Shown here: positions 1-4,984 of the stretch, in pieces | Numbering within the stretch: position 1 is the stretch's first letter | How the letters are laid out: every line of letters begins with the position of its first letter | Assembly: GCA_903912435.1 (NCBI GenBank) | Contig: CAIWHI010000111.1 | Coordinates: forward strand, 1-6,853 | Direction: 5' to 3' | DNA length: 6,853 nt | DNA from: an uncultured Bacteroidota bacterium | Lineage (GTDB): Bacteria; Bacteroidota; Bacteroidia; Chitinophagales; Chitinophagaceae | Made by a program: the position numbers and the translations under genes | Notes under the pieces: generated by a model | What the model was told of the DNA's origin: nothing | What the model saw: only the letters and a program-made list of their open reading frames with translations | Database searches by the model: none

Positions 1-345
1 AGTGGCAATGACACTAGCGGACTAACCGTAAAGGGAACCATACACTGGGTAAGCATACCTCATGCCAAAACAGCTGAAGTGCGCATGTACGACCGCCTCT
101 TCAGGGTAGAAGACCCATCAAACGAAGATGGTAATTTCAAAGATTACATCAACCCTGATTCTATGCACATCCTCAATGCAGTATTTATAGAACCTGCCCT
201 TGCCAATGCGAATGCCGGAGATAAAGTACAGTTTATGCGCAAAGGATATTTTTGTGTTGACCGGGATAGTACCCCTGATAAGCTGGTATTCAACCGTACA
301 GTAACACTAAAAGATGCCTGGGCTAAAGAACAAAGAAAAGCCTGA
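1..345 (+). CDS. glnS: Glutaminyl-tRNA synthetase, C-terminal fragment (5' end outside window)
   Basis: This is the last 114 codons of an open frame that enters from the left edge and stops with TGA at 343-345. GlnRS is the cytoplasmic class I synthetase that charges tRNA-Gln with glutamine. The visible part corresponds to the C-terminal beta-barrel anticodon-binding region. Segments typical of GlnS are HWVS near fragment residue 15, the MYDRLF block near 29, the INP(D/E)S block near 50, GYFCVD near 83 and FNRTV near 98, in the usual order and spacing. The GlnRS-type 'YDRLF' and 'GYFC.D' blocks argue against GluRS. The catalytic Rossmann fold with its HIGH and KMSKS motifs lies upstream and cannot be inspected. 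A strong hairpin follows the stop immediately, so this is the last gene of its transcript. Identification rests on remembered family motifs. Confidence 0.93.
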   Translation, partial: SGNDTSGLTVKGTIHWVSIPHAKTAEVRMYDRLFRVEDPSNEDGNFKDYINPDSMHILNAVFIEPALANANAGDKVQFMRKGYFCVDRDSTPDKLVFNRTVTLKDAWAKEQRKA

Positions 346-388
346 TAAAGCGATAAAGCCACTCTGATTGGGTGGCTTTATCGTTTTA
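346..388 (+). terminator. Rho-independent terminator between convergent glnS and RES toxin gene
   Basis: A perfect 12-bp inverted repeat (351-362 against 372-383) encloses a 9-nt loop. It extends to about 17 bp through an A/T-rich base (346-350 against 384-388) with one G-U pair. The right side is T-rich (TTTTA), fitting termination of glnS on the plus strand. The extended stem starts at the base after the glnS stop and ends 2 bp before the end of the minus-strand toxin gene. It could therefore serve both converging transcripts, although the minus-strand U-tract is weaker. Confidence 0.85.
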
Positions 389-390
389 TA

Positions 391-870
391 CTATGTTGAT
401 TTCTTAGGTTTAACTGCGTGCTGAACCAGCCGTTCATCCATCTGCAAGGGCCGTTCCGATTTGATTTTTACTTTTCCAAAATCCGCATGCCTGGGATTGA
501 GCAAAATATTATACTCCTCCATCATCAATACTGATGGAACCGCCATTGCCAAATATTTACCTGACTGGATAAAATTATCTCCTATCAATCTTAGGTAATC
601 GGGTGCAGGGCTTTGGTACCAATCAGGTGGCAAATGCTCCGGGGGATAATAGAATACTCCATTATCTGGTAGCTCAATAGATACCATACAATACCCATTG
701 GGTGGTATGATACCCATATGCACCACAGCCTCCAGCAGGGCCAGGCCTCTGTTCTGGGCCGTATACACCATATAGGTATCCCTATTGTTCCACCTGCCAC
801 CATATAGGGCCGCACCCTTGCCACTTAGGTCTTTAATATACCTGCAATCGCTTATCCTGTATACTATCAT
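391..870 (-). CDS. RES-domain toxin of a RES-Xre toxin-antitoxin module
   Basis: This 159-residue protein spans one complete RES domain, the usual size for the family. RES toxins (MbcT and relatives) share an ADP-ribosyltransferase-like fold and deplete cytoplasmic NAD+, arresting growth; that activity is family knowledge and is not shown here. Visible hallmarks are R5 in the N-terminal YRI segment, the GGRWN block at 24-28, the VYTA strand near 35-38 leading to LLE with E47, and the block at 112-131 with PS (S113), a LLNPRH stretch and ADF. R5/R26, E47 and S113 match the conserved polar residues of the family, so the protein looks intact. The ATG at 868-870 lies 5 bp after the antitoxin stop and follows AGGTAGG on the minus strand, a plausible ribosome site. 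It is probably co-translated with the antitoxin. Confidence 0.9.
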   Translation of the reverse strand: MIVYRISDCRYIKDLSGKGAALYGGRWNNRDTYMVYTAQNRGLALLEAVVHMGIIPPNGYCMVSIELPDNGVFYYPPEHLPPDWYQSPAPDYLRLIGDNFIQSGKYLAMAVPSVLMMEEYNILLNPRHADFGKVKIKSERPLQMDERLVQHAVKPKKST

Positions 871-875
871 CCTAC

Positions 876-1415
876 CTATGCAAAAATACCATGCTCTATT
901 CTTCCCAGTTCATCCTGTATCATCCTTATACCTATTGAGGTATCCAGGTATTCCTTAGGCTTTTTATTACCAAATGGCACCAACCTGGTATTCATCCACT
1001 CCCTGAAATTTTCAAGGCTACCAAACACCTCTTCCCCCCTGCCATATAGCTTTGCCATTTCCACCATCCGTTCACTTTGGTCTTGCGATAGCTTTTGGCC
1101 TGCCGTATACCTCCTTAATGTACGGTCTGATGTATGTACTATCGAGGCCATCTCGGTAAGGGTAAGGTCGGTTATTTCCATCAGGTTATCCATTGCCTGC
1201 TTGGGTATCCCGGTTCTTATGATATTGATGAAATCTGTTTCACTTTTTACCCCAGCAAAATCTCTTTTACCTACCATACCCATCATACCTATTGTTTTCT
1301 GGGTAGTATAGGGCATGGTGATATAGAGTGGTGCTGCTTCTTCTACCACATGCATTGGTTTATATTCTTCTTCTGGGTAGCTCTTTTCTTTGGCTTTTGA
1401 CGTCTTCTCTTCCAT
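876..1415 (-). CDS. Xre/MbcA/ParS-type antitoxin (DUF2384 toxin-binding domain)
   Basis: I chose the ATG at 1413-1415, giving 179 residues. The open frame extends 11 codons upstream to a TTG, but that start would place the promoter and operator inside the gene. Residues 1-55 look low-complexity and flexible. About 60-113 form a Xre-like helix-turn-helix region, including TLTEMASIV and a recognition-helix-like SDRTLRRY at 96-103. About 120-179 form the ParS/MbcA toxin-binding domain: a VFG block, FREW, a KKPKEYLDT stretch and the very typical C-terminus LGRIEHGIFA. In this family the C-terminal domain covers the RES active site and the HTH autoregulates the operon. Antitoxin-first order and the 5-bp gap to the toxin match canonical RES-Xre loci. 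The N-terminal extension is longer than in many relatives. Confidence 0.9.
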   Translation of the reverse strand: MEEKTSKAKEKSYPEEEYKPMHVVEEAAPLYITMPYTTQKTIGMMGMVGKRDFAGVKSETDFINIIRTGIPKQAMDNLMEITDLTLTEMASIVHTSDRTLRRYTAGQKLSQDQSERMVEMAKLYGRGEEVFGSLENFREWMNTRLVPFGNKKPKEYLDTSIGIRMIQDELGRIEHGIFA

Positions 1416-1433
1416 ATTATCGGAATTATGACA

Positions 1434-1465
1434 CAAATTTACGGACAAATGTCCGTGTTTCCAAA
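1434..1465 (-). promoter_or_regulatory. Bacteroidota-type promoter of the toxin-antitoxin operon
   Basis: Read on the minus strand, TTTG (1465-1462) is followed by exactly 20 nt and then TAAATTTG (1441-1434). This fits the Bacteroidota consensus TTTG-N(17-23)-TAnnTTTG. The -7 box ends 18 nt before the antitoxin ATG, giving a very short leader. The -33 element overlaps the end of ridA, whose stop is at 1467-1469. The -33 TTTG is itself part of a second TAAATTTG copy, so the two elements form a direct repeat. Confidence 0.7.
1441..1456. promoter_or_regulatory. Candidate autoregulatory operator of the Xre antitoxin
   Basis: A perfect palindrome with 7-bp arms, ACGGACA (1441-1447) and TGTCCGT (1450-1456), has a 2-bp AA centre. 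It fills the spacer between the -33 and -7 elements and touches the first base of the -7 box. A protein bound here would block polymerase. The HTH of the adjacent antitoxin is the obvious candidate ligand; that link is inference. It is GC-richer than the flanking intergenic DNA, making chance less likely. Confidence 0.6.
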
Positions 1466-1466
1466 T

Positions 1467-1847
1467 TTATTTTCCCGCCACCATACTTATTTCCACATTT
1501 ACTCCTTTTGGCAGTCCTGATACCTGTACTGTTTCACGTGCAGGGGCATCTGTAGTAAAGTATTTACCATAGACTTCGTTTACCTGTGGGAACTGTCCCA
1601 TATCCATCAGGAAGATGGTAGTTTTCAGGATATTTGAGAAATCCAACCCTGCTTCTGTCAATATTGCTTTAAGGTTTTCCATTACCTGTGTGGTTTCGGC
1701 TTTTATATCACCATCTACCAGGTTGCCTGTTTTAGGGTCTATGGGTATTTGTCCCGATATGAAGAGCAGATTGCCATATTCTACTGCCTGATTATATGGC
1801 CCTATTGGGGCGGGTGCGTTATTTGTATTAATGATTTTCTTTTCCAT
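1467..1847 (-). CDS. ridA: RidA/YjgF/YER057c/UK114 family reactive imine deaminase
   Basis: The 126-residue protein has the family's usual length and covers the whole chorismate-mutase-like fold. RidA hydrolyses 2-aminoacrylate and other enamine/imine intermediates released by PLP enzymes, protecting those enzymes from damage; it acts as a cytoplasmic trimer. Signature features are the N-terminal APAPIGPYNQAV stretch with Y18, the FISGQIP strand at 29-35, a helix with QVMENLKAIL, and the C-terminal block PARETVQVSGLP with R104 and then VEIS with E119. R104 and E119 correspond to the substrate-binding Arg and catalytic-site Glu of E. coli RidA (R105, E120), so an active deaminase is expected. 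The start is fixed by alignment to the family N-terminus. It is divergent from tsaB, and no terminator separates it from the toxin-antitoxin genes downstream. Confidence 0.93.
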   Translation of the reverse strand: MEKKIINTNNAPAPIGPYNQAVEYGNLLFISGQIPIDPKTGNLVDGDIKAETTQVMENLKAILTEAGLDFSNILKTTIFLMDMGQFPQVNEVYGKYFTTDAPARETVQVSGLPKGVNVEISMVAGK

Positions 1848-1849
1848 GA

Positions 1850-1878
1850 TTGCAAAAGTAGCGAACGTCTTACATTTG
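1850..1878 (+). promoter_or_regulatory. Putative promoter for tsaB
   Basis: TACATTTG at 1871-1878 matches the Bacteroidota -7 consensus and ends 10 nt before the tsaB ATG. A weaker TTG at 1850-1852 lies 18 nt upstream as a possible -33 element. This promoter is intertwined with the divergent ridA -7 box at 1853-1860, so both polymerases would compete for the same 41-bp gap. Confidence 0.5.
1853..1860 (-). promoter_or_regulatory. Putative -7 element for ridA
   Basis: The minus strand reads TACTTTTG, matching TAnnTTTG, and ends 5 nt before the ridA ATG. The transcript would begin at or within a few bases of the start codon. I see no TTTG at the expected -33 distance, so the call rests on the -7 box and its position only. 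Confidence 0.45.
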
Positions 1879-1888
1879 TGCCCTATTT

Positions 1889-2557
1889 ATGAAATACTTA
1901 TTACACATTGATACCTCTACCGATTTAGGAACTGTGGCTATTGGTGGCGATGGCGAGTTGATTGCCTTGAAAATTAATGAAGGTGGACGAAACCATGCAG
2001 CCACCATCAACATATTAATTGAAGATTTGCTGGCCGGTGTGGGTCTTAAGTTCAGTGATTTATGTGGTGTGGTAGTTTGTGCCGGGCCTGGGTCTTATAC
2101 TGGTCTGCGAATTGGCATGGCAACTGCCAAAGGATTATGTTATGCGCTTAATATTCCCCTGTTTTTGCATAATAGGCTCACACTTTTAGCTTATCAGTCA
2201 TGGAAAGTTCACCAGCACGAATTTGATAATTATACTGCTTTATTGGTGGCTCGTGAAAAGGAATACTTTTTTGCTGTTTTCGACAATAATTTCAACTGCA
2301 TTATTAATCCCCAGCACATAATTGAAAAACAATACAATGAGCTAATTAGCGGATTTCCAGGGGTTTTTTTAATAACTGATGTTGTAGAATCTGAAATTGA
2401 TAAACTTTCAGTTAATATTGTTAAAAGTGACAAAAATATTACAATTGACGTGAAAATGTGGGTATATTATAGCTTTATATGCTTTAATGAAGGCAGGGCT
2501 GAAAATCTATTTTTAGCCGAACCTTTTTATCTAAAACAAGTTTATACTCATAACTAA
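1889..2557 (+). CDS. tsaB: tRNA threonylcarbamoyladenosine (t6A37) biosynthesis protein TsaB
   Basis: This is a 222-residue ASKHA-fold protein, close to the usual ~230. TsaB is a non-catalytic partner of TsaD and TsaE in transferring threonylcarbamoyl from TC-AMP to A37 of ANN-decoding tRNAs in the cytoplasm. Diagnostic motifs are the N-terminal LLHIDTSTD phosphate-1-like loop (D8, T9, S10), the GGRNHAA block near 32-38 (family RxHs/a), and the highly conserved GPGSYTGLRIG at 66-76. The C-terminal half is less conserved and more AT-rich, as is normal in the family. The ATG at 1889 is the natural start because the conserved IDTST motif follows within 11 residues. It appears monocistronic: 196 bp of AT-rich DNA follow, with no strong terminator hairpin visible. 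Confidence 0.94.
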   Translation: MKYLLHIDTSTDLGTVAIGGDGELIALKINEGGRNHAATINILIEDLLAGVGLKFSDLCGVVVCAGPGSYTGLRIGMATAKGLCYALNIPLFLHNRLTLLAYQSWKVHQHEFDNYTALLVAREKEYFFAVFDNNFNCIINPQHIIEKQYNELISGFPGVFLITDVVESEIDKLSVNIVKSDKNITIDVKMWVYYSFICFNEGRAENLFLAEPFYLKQVYTHN

Positions 2558-2663
2558 CTGACTGTAAAATACTTACGCACACCGTATCGATTTTATTTTT
2601 ATACTTTAACATGACATTAACAAGATAATTTCAGTTTTAAAGTTTCATATCTCCATATTTGCG

Positions 2664-2681
2664 TATGTTTGCAGAATATTC
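2664..2681 (+). promoter_or_regulatory. Putative -7 element of the ArsR-type regulator, with adjacent GAATATTC palindrome
   Basis: TATGTTTG at 2664-2671 matches TAnnTTTG. No good TTTG lies at -33; the best is GTTTC near 2642-2646, 17 nt upstream. Transcription from here would leave a leader of about 75 nt. An 8-bp palindrome GAATATTC (2674-2681) and a small inverted repeat ATATA-GAT-TATAT (2682-2694) cover the expected start site, where an autorepressor could bind. Both repeats are short and AT-rich, so chance is quite possible. The rest of 2558-2753 shows no gene. Confidence 0.35.
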
Positions 2682-2753
2682 ATATAGATTATATCATAAG
2701 GGTATATAGCGAATCAATATTTTTTTATCAATTAACATCGTAAAATTAAATTA

Positions 2754-3119
2754 ATGGAAACGGTATCAGCAAACACTCTGGTAATTCGGAAAAGCGAAGG
2801 TTCTAGCGAACAAATTAAATTAGATTACGTAGCTGTTAAAAACGCAGCTATGACATTAAGGGCAATCAATCACAAATTGCGTCAGCAGATTGTTAAGTTG
2901 CTTGAGGAAAACAAACGTATGAATGTTACTGACATCTACGTAAAATTACGTTTAGAGCAATCAGTTGCTTCTCAACATCTTGCCATCCTGCGTCGTGCGA
3001 ATATTGTGATTACTGAGCGTGATGGTAAATTCATTCACTATGCTCTTAACCATGCTCGTATTGCTGCTGTTGCTAAGTTCGTTAACGAACTAGTTCACTC
3101 TGAAGAGAGCGGTAACTAA
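2754..3119 (+). CDS. ArsR-type winged-helix transcriptional regulator lacking metal-site cysteines
   Basis: This 121-residue protein has a single ArsR/SmtB-like winged-helix domain. Residues 30-53 (MTLRAINHKLRQQIVKLL) match helix 1 of the family, in which a hydrophobic-Rxxil pattern precedes the HTH. MNVTDIYVKL at 56-65 and SVASQHLAILRRA at 70-82 form the helix-turn-helix; the S.xSQHLxxLrxA recognition helix is characteristic. Residues 83-98 form the beta wing, ending in KFIHYAL. The first 28 residues are an unassigned extension. The protein has no cysteine, so thiol metal sensing as in ArsR, CadC or SmtB alpha-3 sites is ruled out. Seven of nine arginines use CGT, against one of five in tsaB, hinting at high expression. 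It probably binds DNA as a dimer; target and signal are unknown. It is closed by the hairpin at 3141-3171. Confidence 0.85.
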   Translation: METVSANTLVIRKSEGSSEQIKLDYVAVKNAAMTLRAINHKLRQQIVKLLEENKRMNVTDIYVKLRLEQSVASQHLAILRRANIVITERDGKFIHYALNHARIAAVAKFVNELVHSEESGN

Positions 3120-3140
3120 TTTTTAATGTTATTTTTCTAC

Positions 3141-3171
3141 AAAATAGTCCCGGCAAAACCGGGACTATTTT
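3141..3171. terminator. Bidirectional rho-independent terminator between ArsR-type and paaY-like genes
   Basis: A perfect 13-bp stem pairs 3141-3153 (AAAATAGTCCCGG) with 3159-3171 across a 5-nt CAAAA loop. The GC-rich inner half is flanked by A-tract on the left and T-tract (TTTTATTTTA) on the right. That layout terminates both the plus-strand regulator, which ends 21 bp before, and the minus-strand hexapeptide gene, which ends 29 bp after. Confidence 0.9.
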
Positions 3172-3200
3172 ATTTTATATATTCTGGATGTGTTCTTTTT

Positions 3201-3800
3201 TTATTTCCCTGCCTTAATAGTCTCCCACGTAGTAAATAAACTCTCTTGTGTTGGCCTGTCAGTAGGTATTTCAGATAGTGGCTTACATTGCTGCATGCTT
3301 GTTTGGCAATCATAGGGCAACATTTGGTAGAGCCTTGTTCCTTTTGTTTTCCAGGCTATCATATCATCACTTACCTGCTTTATTACCTTACCGGGATTAC
3401 CCACCACCAGCGACCGTGCCGGAATTATAGTTTTGGCTGCTACAAATGTCATTGCACCTATAATACTTTCATCGCCTATTTCGGCTTCATCCATTAACAC
3501 AGCATTCATACCTACCAGCACGTTTCTACCCACATTTGCACCATGCACTATTGCACCATGACCTATATGGGCCCCCTCCTTTAGGGTAATAGTTATACCG
3601 GGAAACATATGTATGGTACAGTTTTCCTGCACATTGCAACCATCTTCAATCACGATTCCACCCCAGTCGCCCCTAATGGCTGCTCCGGGCCCCACATATA
3701 CGTCTTTACCTATAATTACATTACCCGTAACCGCAGCCTGGGGATGAACAAATGATGATGGATGAACAACTGGTATAAAACCCTTAAATGAATAGAACAT
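3201..3800 (-). CDS. paaY: PaaY-like hexapeptide-repeat (gamma-carbonic anhydrase fold) protein
   Basis: This 199-residue protein has a left-handed beta-helix of hexapeptide repeats from about 10 to 140 (patterns such as VIIGKD, VYVGPG, AHIGHG, VLVGMN, SIIGAM), followed by a C-terminal helical tail. Gamma-carbonic-anhydrase hallmarks are present: R43 and D45 (IRGDWG), Q58, and the zinc-ligand set H64, H81 and H86 (IGHGAIVHG). The tail, with AWKTKGT at about 151-157, YQML, and a PLSEIP block, resembles PaaY/CaiE more than plain YrdA-type proteins. PaaY is a thioesterase removing a dead-end CoA adduct in phenylacetate catabolism. No paa gene is visible nearby, so substrate is uncertain and the symbol marks family resemblance only. 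The N-terminus aligns with PaaY from M1, supporting this start. Confidence 0.78.
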   Translation of the reverse strand: MFYSFKGFIPVVHPSSFVHPQAAVTGNVIIGKDVYVGPGAAIRGDWGGIVIEDGCNVQENCTIHMFPGITITLKEGAHIGHGAIVHGANVGRNVLVGMNAVLMDEAEIGDESIIGAMTFVAAKTIIPARSLVVGNPGKVIKQVSDDMIAWKTKGTRLYQMLPYDCQTSMQQCKPLSEIPTDRPTQESLFTTWETIKAGK

Positions 3801-3807
3801 AGCCTAC

Positions 3808-3815
3808 CAAAGGTA
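3808..3815 (-). promoter_or_regulatory. Putative -7 element of the paaY-like gene
   Basis: The minus strand reads TACCTTTG, an exact TAnnTTTG match, ending 7 nt before the ATG at 3798-3800. A leaderless or almost leaderless transcript would result. Only a weak ATTG (3834-3831), 15 nt upstream, could be a -33 element. The surrounding gap 3801-3891 holds no gene and only a 4-bp-stem hairpin near 3819-3829. Confidence 0.45.
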
Positions 3816-3891
3816 AAAAAAAGCGGCTTTCAATAGATACTGAATGCCTTATTTCAAAAAATATAGGATAATCAAATAAGGAGCCGAATTA

Positions 3892-4287
3892 TTAGTAGCT
3901 AAAGGTAGGCACAAAAACTGTTTCAGAATCTTGTTTTGAGACCGTCCAGTTAAGCCCACCCTTTACCTTCGATGAATATATTACGTGATAACCTTGTGCA
4001 TACATATAGTATAAGCCTTTGGTTAGCCCCCTGAAGGTAGCAATCGGTAAGGTATCAACCATACGCACCCATGCCGAATCATCATAACTTACACCTGCCG
4101 CAGGAGCATCTAAAGTACCGTATTTAATATAAATCATACAGCTATCTACATACAGGTTAGAATGTTCAGGTATTATGCTTAGCACAGCACTTCCACCCTT
4201 ACCACCACCTGTAATAGCATTATCTTGTCTCTGGCAACTGCCCAACACCATCAACAATAAGAAAACGATAAAGGCCACACTCTTCAT
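3892..4287 (-). CDS. Small Bacteroidota-type lipoprotein of unknown function
   Basis: I take the ATG at 4285-4287 (131 residues) over an in-frame TTG six codons upstream, because it puts the charged n-region directly before the hydrophobic stretch. Residues 4-15 are hydrophobic and end in the lipobox LGSC, with C18 as lipidation site; export and acylation are expected. A Gly-rich linker (GGGKGG, 27-32) leads to about 95 residues rich in alternating hydrophobic and polar positions, including a GLYYMYAQGY strand and a VKGGLNW segment near the end. This suggests a small beta-sandwich. I recall similar short lipoproteins with a C-terminal V.GG.....S pattern in Bacteroidota, but no function. It is divergent from the copper-like operon and shares its intergenic region, which hints at a link without proving one. 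Confidence 0.72.
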   Translation of the reverse strand: MKSVAFIVFLLLMVLGSCQRQDNAITGGGKGGSAVLSIIPEHSNLYVDSCMIYIKYGTLDAPAAGVSYDDSAWVRMVDTLPIATFRGLTKGLYYMYAQGYHVIYSSKVKGGLNWTVSKQDSETVFVPTFSY

Positions 4288-4292
4288 AGTAA

Positions 4293-4300
4293 CAAAATTA
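4293..4300 (-). promoter_or_regulatory. Putative -7 element of the small lipoprotein gene
   Basis: The minus strand reads TAATTTTG, matching TAnnTTTG, 5 nt before the chosen ATG. No -33 TTTG is found at normal spacing. Its position directly before the ATG at 4287 also supports that start over the upstream TTG at 4305, which this element would place upstream of the promoter. Confidence 0.4.
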
Positions 4301-4415
4301 CTCAATTTTAGTTAAATTATTTTGGAGCCGGAAAAATAAAATTCAAACTACTTATCATCTACTTCCTTTCTCAATTTGCAATTGCTGTAGAATAGCACTA
4401 AAATATTAACCAAAC

Positions 4416-4438
4416 GTAATATTTGATACAAATATTAC
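4416..4438. repeat. 23-bp inverted repeat, candidate operator of the copper-like operon
   Basis: Perfect 10-bp arms GTAATATTTG (4416-4425) and CAAATATTAC (4429-4438) flank a 3-bp ATA centre. It lies 9 bp upstream of the -33 TTTG of the plus-strand operon and about 115 bp from the divergent lipoprotein -7 box. No gene ends nearby, so a terminator role is unlikely, and the tight spacer favours binding of a dimeric regulator. The regulator is unknown; I could not match it to a known operator with confidence. Confidence 0.6.
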
Positions 4439-4447
4439 AAACTAAAT

Positions 4448-4479
4448 TTTGGTATGCATCCTTTTCTCCCCTAACTTTA
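4448..4479 (+). promoter_or_regulatory. Promoter of the Cys-rich / Met-rich barrel / MbnP operon
   Basis: TTTG (4448-4451), exactly 20 nt, then TAACTTTA (4472-4479), which has one mismatch to TAnnTTTG. The transcript would start near 4485 and reach the TTG start codon at 4508 after about 23 nt. The rest of 4288-4507 is AT-rich non-coding DNA shared with the divergent lipoprotein gene. Confidence 0.6.
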
Positions 4480-4507
4480 CAATAGCTAAATTCGTATCAA
4501 GAAAATA

Positions 4508-4879
4508 TTGAAAAAACTGGTTGCCATATTGGTTATTATTGGTGTTTTGTTACAATCATTAAGTACGGTTGTAATAGTAGCCCAGTATATGGCCAATAGG
4601 GACTACATAGCTAAAAATCTTTGCGAAAACCGGGATAAACCCCAAATGCATTGTGGTGGTAAATGTTGCCTCAAAAAGAAACTGGCAAAAGAAGCCAAAC
4701 AAAACTCGCCCACCCCACGAAACCAGAAAAACCAACAAGTAGTTACCCTTTTTTTTTCTGACTATAAGTTGAATTTACAAAGCCATTCATTTTCTACAGT
4801 CGCTGAAAAGTACTTCAGTTACAATGAGCTGGGAACAGCTAATTTCCATCATTCAGTTTTCCATCCCCCTACGGTTTAA
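4508..4879 (+). CDS. Membrane-anchored Cys-rich small protein, putative metal-binding
   Basis: The 123-residue frame begins with TTG. An in-frame TAA at 4487-4489 limits upstream starts, and the next ATG (residue 28) would remove the whole hydrophobic segment, so TTG is the likely start. KK at 2-3 followed by hydrophobic residues 4-25 forms an uncleaved anchor or signal peptide, leaving the rest outside the cytoplasm. Next comes a compact thiol cluster: C39, then M47-H48-C49, G50-G51, C53 and C54, followed by a run of lysines. The tail from about 63 is polar, then contains FHHSVFH near the end (115-119), a second possible metal site. I recall short Bacteroidota proteins with the same KP.MHC.GKC core, uncharacterised, often near copper or TonB-related genes. 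It is the first gene of the apparent operon. A metal chaperone or sensor role is inference. Confidence 0.75.
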   Translation: MKKLVAILVIIGVLLQSLSTVVIVAQYMANRDYIAKNLCENRDKPQMHCGGKCCLKKKLAKEAKQNSPTPRNQKNQQVVTLFFSDYKLNLQSHSFSTVAEKYFSYNELGTANFHHSVFHPPTV

Positions 4880-4903
4880 TCAATTTGATAGTATTGGGCT
4901 GCC

Positions 4904-4915
4904 ACAATATATTGT
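4904..4915. repeat. 12-bp AT-rich palindrome in the 4880-4984 intergenic gap
   Basis: ACAATATATTGT is perfectly self-complementary. It lies 24 bp after the Cys-rich protein gene and 69 bp before the barrel start. No TAnnTTTG element follows it, so it may be an internal regulatory or mRNA-processing site, or simply chance in AT-rich DNA. The gap holds no other feature that I can support. Confidence 0.25.
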
Positions 4916-4984
4916 AGGTAGCTAGTCCATTTGTGTACATATCCATTGTACCGCAATCCCCATTTACCTAAAATTGAATTAAAC

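Noticed and set aside
1416..1448. Upstream TTG start extending the antitoxin by 11 residues
   Set aside because: It would begin inside the palindrome and place the well-matched promoter's -7 box within the gene; the ATG at 1415 fits better.
1134..1555. Overlapping plus-strand frames rich in Phe/His/Tyr
   Set aside because: They are antisense to the antitoxin and ridA genes, have odd composition and match no family I know.
2558..2753. Possible small RNA or riboswitch between tsaB and the ArsR-type gene
   Set aside because: Only short AT-rich repeats are seen; no conserved aptamer core or strong stem.
3819..3829. AAAGCGGCTTT hairpin as terminator of the small lipoprotein gene
   Set aside because: The stem is only 4 bp with a 3-nt loop; too weak, although a minus-strand T-tract follows it.
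4904..4915. Separate promoter/operator for the barrel gene at the 12-bp palindrome
   Set aside because: No TAnnTTTG follows it in the gap, so an independent promoter is not supported; listed only as a repeat.
4931..4984. Upstream TTG start adding 18 residues to the barrel protein
   Set aside because: The extra residues are polar and would bury the signal peptide internally; the ATG at 4985 gives a normal signal peptide.
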